A stretch of 64,000 nt of DNA, from the NCBI RefSeq assembly GCF_005048225.1, contig NZ_SUNI01000002.1:248001-312000 (forward strand), in the 5' to 3' direction. Source of the DNA: Paracoccus gahaiensis (GTDB taxonomy: Bacteria > Pseudomonadota > Alphaproteobacteria > Rhodobacterales > Rhodobacteraceae). The first letter of the stretch is position 1. Every line of letters begins with the position of its first letter. A program made the position numbers and the translations under genes. Under the pieces are notes generated by a model that worked only from the letters and a program-made list of their open reading frames with translations, was not told where the DNA came from and made no database searches. Shown here piece after piece: positions 19,729-28,722 of this stretch.

Positions 19729-21084
19729 TCACACGGCCGAGGAGTGGCTGCCCTCGGCCGCCGCATAACTATCCAGCGCCTGCGCCACCAACCGCGTCAT
19801 GGGCTGCCCTTCGGGGGTGATCCGCAGCGTCCCACCCTCCAGCACGACCACGGGGGCGAAGCGGCGCAGAAGCGGCGCATAGATCAGCCCCTGCTGATCG
19901 ATCGACAGGCAGAAGCGGTCGCGGATCTCATCCAGATCGATCCGGAAATCGCACATCAGCGCCTCGATCATCCGGCCCCGCCAAGCGTCCTCCGCGCGGA
20001 AGGCATGGCCCCGGGTCACCGGCGCGCGGCCCGACCGGACCGCCCCCACATAGACCCCGGTGGCCGGCGCGTTCTGCGCGTAACCCTGCGGATAGCGCGA
20101 GATCGACGAGGCCCCCAAGCCCAGCAGGACCTGCGCCGCATCGTCGGTATAGCCCTGAAAGTTGCGGCGCAGCTGCCCCTGCCCGGCGGCCAGCGCCAGC
20201 CGGTCATGGGGTCGCGAGAAATGGTCGATGCCGATCTGGCGGAAGCCGTCCTGCAGGAACAGCGCGCGGGCGGTGTCGAACAGCGCCAGCCGGGCCTCGC
20301 CGTCGGGCAGGGCGGCCTCGGGGATCATCACCTGCCGCTTGGACATCCACGGCACATGGGCATAGCCGTACAGCGCCACCCGGTCGGGGGCCAGCGCCAG
20401 CAGCTGCTGCACCGTCTCGGCCATCCGCGCCCCGGTCTGGTGCGGCAGCCCGTAAAGGATGTCGGCGTTCAGCCCTGCGATGCCGTGATCGCGGATCAGC
20501 CGGACGGCCTCGGCAGTCAGCGCAAAGCTTTGCGGCCGACCGATCGCCTCCTGGATCAGCGGATCGAAATCCTGCACCCCGATCGAGGCCCGGGTCATCC
20601 CCGCTTCGGCCAGGGCGGCCATGCGCGGGGCGTCGATCTCGGTCGGGTCGATCTCGACCGAGAACTCGCCCCCCGGCGCCATCGGGAAGGCCTCGAAGAT
20701 CGCCCCGGCCAGCTTGCGGACCAGCGCCGGCGTCAGCAGGCTGGGCGTGCCGCCGCCCCAATGCAGCCGCGACAGGACCACGCCCTGCGGCAGCCGCCGG
20801 CGCATCTGGCGCAGCTCGACCAGCAGCGTCTCGACATAAGCGGCGACCGGGGCCAGGCTCTGCGTGCCCTGCGTGCGGCAGGCGCAGAACCAGCACAGGC
20901 GCTTGCAAAAGGGGACATGGACATACAGCGACACCGCCGTGCCGGGCAGGATGGCCCCCATCCAGTCCCCCACCAGATCGCCATCGACCCCCGGCCCGAA
21001 CTGGGTCGCGGGCGGATAGCTGGTATAGCGGGGCGCGCGTGCCTCGAACAGGCCGGCACGTCTGAGTTGCGAAATCTGTTCCAT
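19729..21084 (-). CDS. hemN: Oxygen-independent coproporphyrinogen III oxidase HemN
   Basis: This radical-SAM enzyme converts coproporphyrinogen III to protoporphyrinogen IX without oxygen, needed for haem at low oxygen. The cluster motif is [13 protein letters not shown] (CxxxCxxCxC), preceded by [10 protein letters not shown]; the N-terminus has [15 protein letters not shown]. There are 451 residues from the ATG at 21084; ten further in-frame codons upstream are less likely because they overlap the start of fnrL on the other strand. It is divergent from fnrL with a 20-bp gap, and an FNR box (21120-21133) lies about 42 bp upstream of its ATG. Confidence 0.95.
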   Translation of the reverse strand: MEQISQLRRAGLFEARAPRYTSYPPATQFGPGVDGDLVGDWMGAILPGTAVSLYVHVPFCKRLCWFCACRTQGTQSLAPVAAYVETLLVELRQMRRRLPQGVVLSRLHWGGGTPSLLTPALVRKLAGAIFEAFPMAPGGEFSVEIDPTEIDAPRMAALAEAGMTRASIGVQDFDPLIQEAIGRPQSFALTAEAVRLIRDHGIAGLNADILYGLPHQTGARMAETVQQLLALAPDRVALYGYAHVPWMSKRQVMIPEAALPDGEARLALFDTARALFLQDGFRQIGIDHFSRPHDRLALAAGQGQLRRNFQGYTDDAAQVLLGLGASSISRYPQGYAQNAPATGVYVGAVRSGRAPVTRGHAFRAEDAWRGRMIEALMCDFRIDLDEIRDRFCLSIDQQGLIYAPLLRRFAPVVVLEGGTLRITPEGQPMTRLVAQALDSYAAAEGSHSSAV

Positions 21085-21104
21085 GCGCCTAGGGTAGTTC
21101 CAGA

Positions 21105-21884
21105 ATGCGCACATCCACCTTGACCCAGATCAAATCCGGCCCCTCGGGCCCCGTGGCGCACGATCAGGTGCGCTGCTCGGACTGTCCCATCCGCTATCGG
21201 GCCGTCTGCGCCCAATGCGAGGGCGACGAACTGGCGCATCTGGAGCAGATCAAGTTCTATCGCAGCTTCGAGGCCGGCCAGCCCATCGTGTGGGAAGGCG
21301 ACCGGATGGATTTCGTGGCCTCGGTCGTCACCGGCGTCGCCGCCCTGACCCATGTGCTGGAGGACGGGCGCACCCAGATGGTGGGCCTGCTGCTGCCAAG
21401 CGACTTCCTGGGCCGCCCGGGCCGCGCGCTGGCGGCCTACAACGCCACGGCCGCGACCGATGTCGTGCTGTGCTGCTTTCGGCGCGCGCCCTTCGACAAG
21501 ATGATGCAGGCCACCCCGCATCTGGCGCATCGCCTGCTGGAGATGACCCTGGACGAGCTGGACGCGGCCCGCGAATGGATGCTGCTTCTGGGCCGCAAGA
21601 CCGCGCGCGAGCGTCTGGCCTCGTTCATCGCCATCATCGCGCGCCGCCAGGCGGCGCTCAGCAAGTCCCGCCCCGCCGGCCGGATGGAGCTGGAGCTGCC
21701 TTTGTCCCGCGAGGCCATGTCCGACTATCTGGGCCTGACGATCGAGACGGTCAGCCGCCAGATCACCGCCCTGCGGCGTGACGGGGTGATCGAGGTGGCG
21801 GGCAAGCGCGGCGTGATCGTCACCGACTATGCCCGGCTGGTCGAGCAATCGGGCGATGACAGCGACGGCGGCCTGCCCAGCTGA
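21105..21884 (+). CDS. fnrL: FnrL, oxygen-sensing Crp/Fnr-family regulator
   Basis: This is a transcription factor that dimerises and binds TTGAT-N4-ATCAA when its [4Fe-4S] cluster survives low oxygen. The N-terminal cysteines are in RCSDCPIRYRAVCAQC, with a further cysteine in the cNMP-like fold (VVLCCFRR). The dimer helix is EMTLDELDAAREWMLLLG, and the helix-turn-helix is YLGLTIETVSRQITALRR. The annotated ATG gives 259 residues, but codons 6-10 of that reading form a near-perfect FNR box, so a GTG at 21153 (V17) is a possible alternative start. It is the likely regulator of hemN, uspA and ccoNOQP in this window. Confidence 0.93.
   Translation: MRTSTLTQIKSGPSGPVAHDQVRCSDCPIRYRAVCAQCEGDELAHLEQIKFYRSFEAGQPIVWEGDRMDFVASVVTGVAALTHVLEDGRTQMVGLLLPSDFLGRPGRALAAYNATAATDVVLCCFRRAPFDKMMQATPHLAHRLLEMTLDELDAAREWMLLLGRKTARERLASFIAIIARRQAALSKSRPAGRMELELPLSREAMSDYLGLTIETVSRQITALRRDGVIEVAGKRGVIVTDYARLVEQSGDDSDGGLPS
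21120..21133. promoter_or_regulatory. FNR box between/inside hemN and fnrL starts
   Basis: TTGACCCAGATCAA matches TTGAT-N4-ATCAA at nine of ten fixed positions. It lies 42 bp upstream of the hemN ATG and inside the 5' end of fnrL as annotated. It could activate hemN, with a very short or absent leader, and let FnrL control its own gene. Confidence 0.8.
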
Positions 21885-21907
21885 GCGCTGCCGCATCTCC
21901 TCCATTT

Positions 21908-21965
21908 CATCTTGGCAGAAATATCCCGGGGGGAGTCCCGGAACGGGACGGGGGGCTGGCCCCCT
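21908..21965 (+). repeat. Dispersed C/G-rich repeat, copy D
   Basis: The core CATCTTGGCAGAAATATCCC is followed by GGGGGG, AGTCCCGGAACGGGAC (itself an inverted repeat) and the end hairpin GGGGGGCTGGCCCCCT. It is nearly identical to copy E at 43890 over the whole length. It lies between fnrL and queC. Confidence 0.8.
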
Positions 21966-22002
21966 CTTTTCATCCCGTTCCCCCTCTGCTAACCCGCCCA
22001 TT

Positions 22003-22038
22003 CCCGGTCGCAGCCTACCCGGGTCACAAAAACAAGGG
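22003..22038 (+). promoter_or_regulatory. Possible preQ1-I-type riboswitch in the queC leader
   Basis: CCCGG (22003-22007) can pair with CCGGG (22019-22023) around an eleven-base loop, followed by an A-rich tail CACAAAAACAAGG in which AGG could pair with CCT of the loop and also is the ribosome site of queC. This is the layout of a preQ1-I pseudoknot, and the gene controlled (queC) is right. The loop sequence does not match the consensus closely, so this stays tentative. Confidence 0.3.
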
Positions 22039-22045
22039 TCACGAC

Positions 22046-22753
22046 ATGAACACCACGCTCGTCTGCTCGGGCGGCCTCGATTCCGTCTCGCTGGCCCATG
22101 TGCTGGCCGGTCAGGGCCGCCTGTCCCGCATCGTCAGCTTCGATTACGGCCAGCGCCACCGCAAGGAGCTGGATTTCGCCGAACTCTGTGCCCGCCGGCT
22201 CGAGGTGCGCTTTCATCTGGTCGACCTGTCGGGCCTGGGGGCGGCGCTCGGGGGATCGGCCCTGACGGATGATCTGGCGGTCCCCGACGGCCATTACGCC
22301 GAAGAGACGATGCGCGTCACCGTCGTCCCCAACCGCAATGCCATCATGCTGACCGTGGCCTTCGGCATCGCGGCGGCCCAGGGCGACGCGGCGGTCGCGG
22401 CGGCGGTGCATGGGGGCGACCACTTCATCTATCCCGACTGCCGCCCGGCCTTCACCGACGCCTTCGCCGCCATGCAGGACGCGGCGCTGGACGGCTATGC
22501 CCAAATCGCCCTGCACGTGCCCTTCGTCCATGCGACCAAGGCCGACATCGTCACCGCCGGCGCCAAGGCGGGCACGCCCTTCGCGCAGACCTGGTCCTGC
22601 TACAAGGGGGGCGCGCACCATTGCGGACGCTGCGGCACCTGCGTCGAACGACGCGAGGCCTTCGATCTGGCCGGCATCGCCGATCCGACCGAGTACGAGG
22701 ATCCCGATTTCTGGCGCAAGGCCGTCGCCGCCCATGCCGCAGGAGGGGCGTGA
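22046..22753 (+). CDS. queC: 7-cyano-7-deazaguanine synthase QueC
   Basis: QueC uses ATP and ammonia to convert 7-carboxy-7-deazaguanine to preQ0 in queuosine synthesis. The PP-loop motif is [16 protein letters not shown], and the zinc-binding cysteines are in [20 protein letters not shown] near the C-terminus. It is 235 residues long. Its TGA overlaps the queD ATG (TGATG). It is the first gene of a queCDE operon. Confidence 0.97.
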   Translation: MNTTLVCSGGLDSVSLAHVLAGQGRLSRIVSFDYGQRHRKELDFAELCARRLEVRFHLVDLSGLGAALGGSALTDDLAVPDGHYAEETMRVTVVPNRNAIMLTVAFGIAAAQGDAAVAAAVHGGDHFIYPDCRPAFTDAFAAMQDAALDGYAQIALHVPFVHATKADIVTAGAKAGTPFAQTWSCYKGGAHHCGRCGTCVERREAFDLAGIADPTEYEDPDFWRKAVAAHAAGGA

Positions 22754-23106
22754 TGTTCCGCATCAGCAAGGAATTTCATTTCAGCGCCTCGCACCGGCTG
22801 GACCATCTGGCCGCCGATCACCAATGCGCCCGCCTGCACGGGCACAATTACATCGTCGTGGTCGAGCTGTCCGCCCCCGACCTGAACGCCGACGGCTTCG
22901 TGCGCGACTATCACGAGCTGGCGCCCTTGAAGGCCTATCTGGACGGGCAGTTCGACCATCGCCACCTGAACGACGTGCTGGACATGCCCTCGACCGCCGA
23001 AAACCTGGCCCGGCACCTCTTCGACTGGTGCCGCGCCCGCTGGCCCGAGACCAGCGCCGTCAAGGTCAGCGAGACCCCCAAGACCTGGGCGGAATACCGG
23101 CCATGA
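22753..23106 (+). CDS. queD: 6-carboxy-5,6,7,8-tetrahydropterin synthase QueD
   Basis: This is the second pathway enzyme, making carboxytetrahydropterin from dihydroneopterin triphosphate. It begins [16 protein letters not shown] and has the zinc-binding histidines in SASHRL and CARLHGHNY, and the catalytic Cys in that same segment. The middle FDHRHLNDV and the ending [10 protein letters not shown] are typical. The start at 22753 overlaps the queC stop; further upstream open frame lies within queC. It has 117 residues and overlaps queE by 4 bp. Confidence 0.96.
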   Translation: MFRISKEFHFSASHRLDHLAADHQCARLHGHNYIVVVELSAPDLNADGFVRDYHELAPLKAYLDGQFDHRHLNDVLDMPSTAENLARHLFDWCRARWPETSAVKVSETPKTWAEYRP

Positions 23107-23825
23107 CCGGCGCCGAGAAACCGCTGCGCATCGCCGAGATCTTCGGCCCGACCATCCAGGGCGAGGGCGCGCTGATCGGCCTGCCCACCGTCTTCGTGCG
23201 TGCGGGGGGCTGCGACTATCGCTGCGCCTGGTGCGATTCGATGCATGCCGTGGACAGCGCCTATCGCGAGACCTGGGCGCCGATGAGCACGGCACAGGTC
23301 TGGGACCGGGTGCGCGAGCTGTCCGGGGGGGGGCCCCTGACGGTCTCGCTGTCGGGCGGCAACCCGGCCATCCAGGATTTCGGCCCGCTGATCGCGATGG
23401 GCCGGGCCGAGGGATACGGCTTTGCGCTCGAGACGCAGGGCTCGGTCGCGCGGGACTGGTTCTCGGAGCTGTCGATGCTGGTCCTCAGCCCCAAGCCGCC
23501 CTCCAGCGGCGAGCATCCCGATTGGGCGGCTTTCGAGGCCTGCCTTGCGGCGGGGCAGGGGGCGGAGGCCGTGGTCATGAAGATCGTGGTCTTCGACGAT
23601 GCCGACTATGCCTGGGCGCAGGAGGTGGCGGGCCGCTATCCCGACCTGCCGCTGGTGCTGCAGCCGGGCAATCCCGAGGTCGATCCCGCCGTCCCGGTCG
23701 CGGCGCAGGACGTGGCCGACCGGCTGTTGTGGCTGGTCGAGAAGGTCACCGCCGATGGCTGGTTCCGCCCGCGCCTGCTGCCGCAGCTGCATGTCATGCT
23801 GTGGGGAAACCGGCGCGGCGTCTGA
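23103..23825 (+). CDS. queE: 7-carboxy-7-deazaguanine synthase QueE
   Basis: This radical-SAM ring-contraction enzyme of queuosine synthesis begins [20 protein letters not shown], followed by [20 protein letters not shown], a CxxxCxxC cluster site. The SAM-binding glycines are in LSGGNPAIQ, and [20 protein letters not shown] is the usual C-terminus. It has 240 residues, with the start overlapping the queD stop (ATGA). It completes a three-gene coupled operon making preQ0. Confidence 0.96.
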   Translation: MTGAEKPLRIAEIFGPTIQGEGALIGLPTVFVRAGGCDYRCAWCDSMHAVDSAYRETWAPMSTAQVWDRVRELSGGGPLTVSLSGGNPAIQDFGPLIAMGRAEGYGFALETQGSVARDWFSELSMLVLSPKPPSSGEHPDWAAFEACLAAGQGAEAVVMKIVVFDDADYAWAQEVAGRYPDLPLVLQPGNPEVDPAVPVAAQDVADRLLWLVEKVTADGWFRPRLLPQLHVMLWGNRRGV

Positions 23826-23828
23826 TCC

Positions 23829-23875
23829 GCGTCCCGCGACGGCCGGGGGGACTAGCCGTCCCCCCGCACCCCCCT
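23829..23875. repeat. Second C/G-rich intergenic repeat, copy 1
   Basis: GCGTCCCGCGACGGC followed by a GGGGGG...CCCCCC hairpin and GCACCCCCCTG lies between convergent queE and uspA. A copy with the same GCGTCCCGCGACGGC start and the same trailing GCACCCCCC occurs at 39511-39553. Confidence 0.65.
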
Positions 23876-23901
23876 GCGCGCCGGTCTTTGGAAGTGGCCC
23901 C

Positions 23902-24741
23902 TCAGCGGGCCAGTAAGACCGGCACCTTGGCCTGTTCCAGCATGTTGCGCGTCGCGCCCCCCAGGATCGCCTCGCGCAGGCGCGAATGGCCATAGGCGCC
24001 CATCACCACCAGATCCGCGTCGATCTCCAGCGCGCGTCGGTTGATCTCGTCACTGATGCGCGGGGCAGTGCGGGCCAGCACCGCGATCTGCGTGCGCACC
24101 CCGTGGCGGGTCAGCATCTGCGCCAGCGCCCCGCCCGGATCCGAGCGCTCGGGCCCCACATTACGCGGGTCGATGCAGGTCAGCTCGACCAGCTCCGCCG
24201 CGCGCAGCAGAGGCAGGGCGCGACGGATGGCGGCCAGTGCCTCGGTCGACTGGTTCCACGCGACCAGCACCCGGCGCGGCGGCATCGCCGCCGGCCGGTC
24301 GGGCGGCAGGACGAGGACCGGGCAGGCGCCCTCGAACAGGGCAGCTTCGGTCACCACCTCGGCATCGCCCGGCTGACCCTTCAGGTAGGGGCTGGCCAGC
24401 ACGGTCAGGTCCGAGAACCGCGCCCGCAGCCCGACCAGCCCGGAGATGCCGCCGGTTTGGGCGACCGCCGCCTCGCAGGACCAGCGCAGATCGGCGCTGC
24501 GGGCCAGATGCTGGCGGACCTGCGCGTCCAGCGCCTTGGCATCCTCCAGCGCGCTGTCGATCGCCTCCTGCAGTCCATAGGGGGTGCCGCCGGGAAAGAA
24601 ATACCCCACCTGGCTGTGATCCACCCCCAGACAGAGGATGTCCAGATGCGCGTCCTGGGCCACCGCCAGTTGGACGGCACCATCCAGCTGCGCAAGCTGC
24701 GCGGGGTCGCTGAGGACCGTCAGGATCGTCTTGTAGGCCAT
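23902..24741 (-). CDS. Universal stress protein, tandem Usp domains
   Basis: This is a 279-residue protein made of two Usp domains. The second (residues ~150-279) keeps the ATP-binding pattern: [20 protein letters not shown] at its start and [20 protein letters not shown] (G-x2-G-x9-G-T type) at the end; the first is degenerate. AGGAGG precedes the ATG at 24741. It is divergent from ccoN, with an FNR box about 61 bp upstream of its start. This is consistent with low-oxygen induction, as is common for usp genes beside cbb3 operons. The molecular role is unknown. Confidence 0.92.
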   Translation of the reverse strand: MAYKTILTVLSDPAQLAQLDGAVQLAVAQDAHLDILCLGVDHSQVGYFFPGGTPYGLQEAIDSALEDAKALDAQVRQHLARSADLRWSCEAAVAQTGGISGLVGLRARFSDLTVLASPYLKGQPGDAEVVTEAALFEGACPVLVLPPDRPAAMPPRRVLVAWNQSTEALAAIRRALPLLRAAELVELTCIDPRNVGPERSDPGGALAQMLTRHGVRTQIAVLARTAPRISDEINRRALEIDADLVVMGAYGHSRLREAILGGATRNMLEQAKVPVLLAR

Positions 24742-24795
24742 GTTCGCCTCCTGCTGTGAAGACGTCCAATCTGGACCGTTCCGTCAGCAGCCGCC

Positions 24796-24809
24796 TTGAT
24801 CCCGATCAA
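24796..24809. promoter_or_regulatory. FNR box 1 (uspA-proximal)
   Basis: TTGATCCCGATCAA is a perfect TTGAT-N4-ATCAA site. Its centre is 61.5 bp upstream of the uspA ATG, so class II activation (centre at -41.5) would give a 20-bp leader with AGGAGG in it. Confidence 0.88.
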
Positions 24810-24818
24810 TCCCCGGGT

Positions 24819-24832
24819 TTGACGCAGATCAA
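24819..24832. promoter_or_regulatory. FNR box 2 (ccoN-proximal) with matching -10 box
   Basis: TTGACGCAGATCAA matches the FNR consensus at nine of ten fixed positions, 23 bp from box 1. A class II start would be near 24867, and TATCTC at 24855-24860 sits exactly where the -10 box is expected. It likely drives ccoNOQP at low oxygen. Confidence 0.85.
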
Positions 24833-24935
24833 GGTTCCGTACCCGCCGCTGGCCTATCTCCCCGGGATCGGACCGCCCCCGTCGTTGATTCGGCAAAGGG
24901 GCGGGCGGACGGTCGCAAAGGGGGACGAGGTCGGC

Positions 24936-26540
24936 ATGTCGAACATTGTGAAACTGATCCTGCTGGGGGGGATGACGCTGTTTGCGGCAATCGGCGCCAA
25001 CCTGGCCCGGGATCCGGCCTATATGGTCAACGCGCTGACGGTGATGCTGGTCGCGGGCGGCATGTTCCTGTGGACCGTGCGCCGCATCGACGAACCCGTG
25101 GCCGTCGCCAATCCCAACGAATACATGGACGGCGTGGTGCGCGCCGGCGTCGTTGCCACCATGGGCTGGGGGCTGGTCGGATTTCTGGTCGGCGTCGTCA
25201 TCGCCTTCCAGCTGGCCTTTCCGGCGCTGAACTTCAGCGACCTGACGCAGGGCTACCTGAACTTCGGCAAGCTGCGCCCGCTGCATACCAGCGCGGTGAT
25301 CTTCGCCTTTGGCGGCAACGCCCTGATCGCCACCAGCTTCTACGTGGTCCAGCGCACCTCGGCGGCGCGGCTCTGGGGCGGCAATGCGGCCTGGTTCGTC
25401 TTCTGGGGCTACAACCTGTTCATCGTGCTGGCGGCCACCGGCTATATCCTGGGCGCTACCCAGTCCAAGGAATATGCCGAGCCCGAATGGTATGTCGACC
25501 TGTGGCTGACGATCGTCTGGCTGACCTATCTGGCGGTCTTCCTGGGCACGATCATCAAGCGCCGCGAGCCGCATATCTACGTCGCCAACTGGTTCTATCT
25601 GGCCTTCATCATCACCATCGCGATGCTGCATGTGGTCAACAACCTGTCGGTGCCGGTCAGCATCTGGGGCAGCAAGTCCGTGCAGGTCTTCAGCGGCGTG
25701 CAGGATGCCATGGTGCAATGGTGGTACGGCCACAACGCGGTCGGCTTCTTCCTGACCGCCGGGTTCCTGGGCATGATGTACTACTTCATCCCCAAGCAGG
25801 CCGAGCGTCCGGTCTACAGCTACAAGCTGTCGATCATCCACTTCTGGGCGATCATCTTCCTCTATATCTGGGCCGGTCCGCACCACCTGCATTACACCGC
25901 GCTGCCCGAATGGGCCGCGACCCTGGGGATGGTGTTTTCCATCATGCTGTGGATGCCCAGCTGGGGCGGCATGATCAACGGGCTGATGACCCTGTCGGGA
26001 GCCTGGGACAAGCTGCGCACCGATCCGATCATCCGCATGATGGTCGTCGCCGTGGGCTTCTACGGCATGGCCACCTTCGAGGGGCCGATGATGTCGATCA
26101 AGTCGGTCAACTCGCTGTCGCATTACACCGACTGGACCATCGGGCACGTCCATTCCAGCGCGCTTGGCTGGAACGGGATGATCACCTTCGGCGCGCTCTA
26201 TTACCTGACGCCGCGCCTGTGGGGGCGTGACCGGCTCTACAGCCTGCCGATGGTCAACTGGCACTTCTGGTTGGCGACGATCGGCATCGTTCTCTACGCC
26301 AGCTCGATGTGGGTCACCGGCATCATGGAGGGGCTGATGTGGCGCGAGGTCGACCAGAACGGCTATCTGGTCAACGCCTTCGCCGACACCGTCGCCGCCA
26401 AGTTCCCGATGTATGTCGTGCGCGGCCTGGGCGGGGTCCTGTACCTGGCCGGTGCCATCATCATGGCCTGGAACCTTTGGGCGACCGTCGCCCGCCAGCC
26501 CAAGTCCGTCTCCACCGCCATCGCCGTTCCGGCCGAGTAA
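24936..26540 (+). CDS. ccoN: cbb3-type cytochrome c oxidase subunit I, CcoN
   Basis: This is the catalytic subunit of the high-affinity cbb3 oxidase, holding haem b and the haem b3-CuB site. The protein has about 12 membrane helices and begins [20 protein letters not shown]. Low-spin and CuB histidines are visible in [28 protein letters not shown] and [13 protein letters not shown], and the haem ligands in [12 protein letters not shown]. The start at 24936 (534 residues) matches the family; open frame further upstream overlaps the FNR-controlled leader. It is the first gene of ccoNOQP. Confidence 0.98.
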   Translation: MSNIVKLILLGGMTLFAAIGANLARDPAYMVNALTVMLVAGGMFLWTVRRIDEPVAVANPNEYMDGVVRAGVVATMGWGLVGFLVGVVIAFQLAFPALNFSDLTQGYLNFGKLRPLHTSAVIFAFGGNALIATSFYVVQRTSAARLWGGNAAWFVFWGYNLFIVLAATGYILGATQSKEYAEPEWYVDLWLTIVWLTYLAVFLGTIIKRREPHIYVANWFYLAFIITIAMLHVVNNLSVPVSIWGSKSVQVFSGVQDAMVQWWYGHNAVGFFLTAGFLGMMYYFIPKQAERPVYSYKLSIIHFWAIIFLYIWAGPHHLHYTALPEWAATLGMVFSIMLWMPSWGGMINGLMTLSGAWDKLRTDPIIRMMVVAVGFYGMATFEGPMMSIKSVNSLSHYTDWTIGHVHSSALGWNGMITFGALYYLTPRLWGRDRLYSLPMVNWHFWLATIGIVLYASSMWVTGIMEGLMWREVDQNGYLVNAFADTVAAKFPMYVVRGLGGVLYLAGAIIMAWNLWATVARQPKSVSTAIAVPAE

Positions 26541-26552
26541 GGGATACCCGTC

Positions 26553-27278
26553 ATGGCCATTCTGGACAGACACAAGATCATCGAACGGAACGCCACGCTG
26601 CTGCTGGTGCTGTCCTTCCTGGTCGTCTCGATCGGCGGCATCGTGCAGATCACGCCGCTGTTCTACCTGGAGAACACCATCGAGAAGGTCGAGGGCGTGC
26701 GTCCCTACACGCCGCTGGAGCTGACGGGGCGCGACATCTATGTCCGCGAGGGCTGCTATGTCTGCCACAGCCAGATGATCCGCACGATGCGCGACGAGGT
26801 CGAACGCTATGGCCATTACAGCCTGGCGGCGGAGTCGATGTACGACCACCCCTTCCAGTGGGGATCCAAGCGGACCGGGCCGGATCTGGCCCGGGTGGGC
26901 GGGCGCTATTCCGACGAATGGCACATCGACCACCTGACCGACCCGCAATCGGTGGTGCCCGAATCGATCATGCCCAAATATGCCTTCCTGCTGGACCGGG
27001 TGATCCGCCCCGACCATATCGGCGAGCGGGTGCGGGCCGACCGGGCGGTGGGCGTGCCCTATGACGACGCGATGGTGCAGAACGCGGTGGCCGATTTCCG
27101 CACCCAGGCCGATCCCTTCGGGGACGCGGCGGGGCTGCAGGAGCGCTATCCCGGCGCGCAGCTGCGCAACTTCGACCGCCAGCCGCAGCTGACCGAGATG
27201 GACGCCCTGATCGCCTATCTGCAGGTGCTGGGCACGATGGTCGATTTCTCGACCTTCGAACCCGATCCGAACCGCTGA
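26553..27278 (+). CDS. ccoO: cbb3-type oxidase monohaem cytochrome c subunit, CcoO
   Basis: CcoO passes electrons to CcoN. It has one N-terminal membrane anchor (residues ~14-35) and one haem c site, [10 protein letters not shown], near residue 68; the axial methionine is in the C-terminal half (SIMPKYAFL). The sequence [20 protein letters not shown] is family-typical. It starts 12 bp after ccoN and has the usual 241 residues. Confidence 0.97.
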   Translation: MAILDRHKIIERNATLLLVLSFLVVSIGGIVQITPLFYLENTIEKVEGVRPYTPLELTGRDIYVREGCYVCHSQMIRTMRDEVERYGHYSLAAESMYDHPFQWGSKRTGPDLARVGGRYSDEWHIDHLTDPQSVVPESIMPKYAFLLDRVIRPDHIGERVRADRAVGVPYDDAMVQNAVADFRTQADPFGDAAGLQERYPGAQLRNFDRQPQLTEMDALIAYLQVLGTMVDFSTFEPDPNR

Positions 27279-27287
27279 GGGGGCATC

Positions 27288-27476
27288 ATGGAAACCTACA
27301 GCTTTCTTCGCACGCTTGCCGACAGCTGGGCCCTGCTGGCGCTGACGCTGGTCTTCGTGGGGGTGGTGATCTTCGTCTTCCGCCCCTCGGGCCGCCGCGC
27401 CCAGAAGGATGCCGCCGAAAGCATCTTCCGCAATGAAACCCGTCCTGCCGAGGACAAGCCCAAGGAGGACGAATGA
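27288..27476 (+). CDS. ccoQ: cbb3-type oxidase subunit CcoQ
   Basis: This is a 62-residue protein with one membrane helix (about residues 13-32, [19 protein letters not shown]) and a charged cytoplasmic end rich in Lys, Glu and Asp. CcoQ stabilises the oxidase, and in Rhodobacter relays a redox signal. Its stop overlaps the first ATG of ccoP, with AAGGAGG serving as the ccoP ribosome site. Confidence 0.93.
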   Translation: METYSFLRTLADSWALLALTLVFVGVVIFVFRPSGRRAQKDAAESIFRNETRPAEDKPKEDE

Positions 27477-28522
27477 TGTCCGACACCCCCCGCGACCCGG
27501 CAGACGACCACGCCTCGCCCGCCAATCCCGACAACCAGATCGGGCTGGGCCGGCAGAGCGCCGATGCCGACCATGCCGCCAAGATCGCCGGCGACATCCC
27601 CCCGCGCACGGCCCCCGATGCGCCGGTCACGCCCCGGGCCAAGGCCCGCCGCGCGGGCAAGCGCCACGGCGTGGCCCAGCAGGAAACCCCCTCGACCGGG
27701 CACCAGTGGGACGGGATCACCGAATACGACAACCCGATGCCGCGCTGGTGGCTGTGGACCTTCTACGCGACGATTGTCTGGGCCTTCTTCTATGTGATCG
27801 CCTATCCGGCCATCCCGATGCTGACGCAGGCCACGCAAGGGGTGCTCAAGACCAACGCCCGGACCGAGGTCGCCGCCGAGATCGAGCGCTTTGCCCAGGC
27901 CAATGCCCCGGTCCAGACCGCGCTGGTCGCGGCCGAGCTGGACGACATCCCCGCCGATCCGCAGCTGCTGGGCTATGCCACCAATGCCGGCGCGGCGCTT
28001 TACCGGACCTGGTGCACGCAATGCCACGGGGCCGGGGCGGCGGGCGGGCCGGGCTATCCCAACCTGCTGGACGACAGCTGGCTGTGGGGCGGCAGCCTGG
28101 CCGACATCCACCTGACGCTGCAGCACGGCATCCGCGATCCGCTGGACTCTGATACCCGCTATTCCGAGATGCCGCGCTATGGCACCGACGAACTGCTGGA
28201 GCCCACGCAGATCGTGCAGGTCGCAGGCTATGTCCGTTCGCTGTCGGGCCTGGACCATGACGCCGCCGATGCGGCCGAGGGGGCCGGGATCTATGCCGAC
28301 AATTGCGCGGCCTGCCACATGGACGACGGCAGCGGCGACCGGGGCCAGGGCGCGCCTGCGCTGAACGATCAGGTCTGGCTCTATGGCAGCGACCCCGAGA
28401 CGCTGGTCCGCATCATCAGCCAGGGCCCGTATGGCGTCATGCCCGCCTGGAGCGACCGCCTGTCCGAGGCCGAGATCCGGTCACTGGCGGTCTATGTTCA
28501 CGGATTGGGCGGCGGCGAGTAG
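27473..28522 (+). CDS. ccoP: cbb3-type oxidase dihaem cytochrome c subunit, CcoP, with long N-terminal extension
   Basis: CcoP takes electrons from cytochrome c and passes them to CcoO. Haem sites are CTQCHGAG (near residue 182) and [12 protein letters not shown] (near 280), with a membrane anchor [20 protein letters not shown] at about residue 92. Typical CcoP proteins begin near [20 protein letters not shown], but here about 72 polar residues precede that. Those codons are GC3-rich and a strong AAGGAGG site precedes 27473, so the extension looks real; an in-frame GTG at 27671 would give the usual size. Confidence 0.95.
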   Translation: MMSDTPRDPADDHASPANPDNQIGLGRQSADADHAAKIAGDIPPRTAPDAPVTPRAKARRAGKRHGVAQQETPSTGHQWDGITEYDNPMPRWWLWTFYATIVWAFFYVIAYPAIPMLTQATQGVLKTNARTEVAAEIERFAQANAPVQTALVAAELDDIPADPQLLGYATNAGAALYRTWCTQCHGAGAAGGPGYPNLLDDSWLWGGSLADIHLTLQHGIRDPLDSDTRYSEMPRYGTDELLEPTQIVQVAGYVRSLSGLDHDAADAAEGAGIYADNCAACHMDDGSGDRGQGAPALNDQVWLYGSDPETLVRIISQGPYGVMPAWSDRLSEAEIRSLAVYVHGLGGGE

Positions 28523-28539
28523 CCCCTCCCGATCCCGGC

Positions 28540-28570
28540 TTTCCGCCCGAGGCCTGCCCTCGTGCGGAAA
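28540..28570. repeat. Hairpin after ccoP
   Basis: TTTCCGC (28540-28546) pairs with GCGGAAA (28564-28570), and inside it CGAGG pairs with CCTCG around a five-base loop. It lies 17 bp past the ccoP stop and probably ends or protects the ccoNOQP mRNA. No T tract follows. Confidence 0.55.
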
Positions 28571-28573
28571 AGT

Positions 28574-28613
28574 CCGGTCCCCCGGTCTGTTCGCGCGTTC
28601 CTCGGGGGACCGG
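28574..28613. repeat. Hairpin element 1 with conserved loop
   Basis: Perfect eleven-pair stem CCGGTCCCCCG / CGGGGGACCGG around the loop GTCTGTTCGCGCGTTCCT. The same loop appears in the hairpin at 28677-28716 with a different stem. It is in the gap between convergent ccoP and miaB. Confidence 0.75.
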
Positions 28614-28676
28614 CACCTTCTTCGTGGCCCAAGGGTCGCGATCCCAGCTTCCGTGCCAGTCACATCTGGGCGGAGG

Positions 28677-28716
28677 GCCGGCCCCCGGTCTGTTCGCGCG
28701 TTCCTTGGGGGCCGGC
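28677..28716. repeat. Hairpin element 2 with the same loop and a compensated stem
   Basis: Perfect ten-pair stem GCCGGCCCCC / GGGGGCCGGC around GGTCTGTTCGCGCGTTCCTT. Read on the plus strand it is followed by AGCTTTTC; read on the minus strand it begins six bases after the miaB stop. It may act as terminator for either gene. Confidence 0.75.
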
Positions 28717-28722
28717 AGCTTT

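Noticed and set aside
16596..19766. 1056-codon minus-strand frame opposite polA
   Set aside because: Only its last 60 codons (the DUF2256 protein) are real; the rest is the complement of polA.
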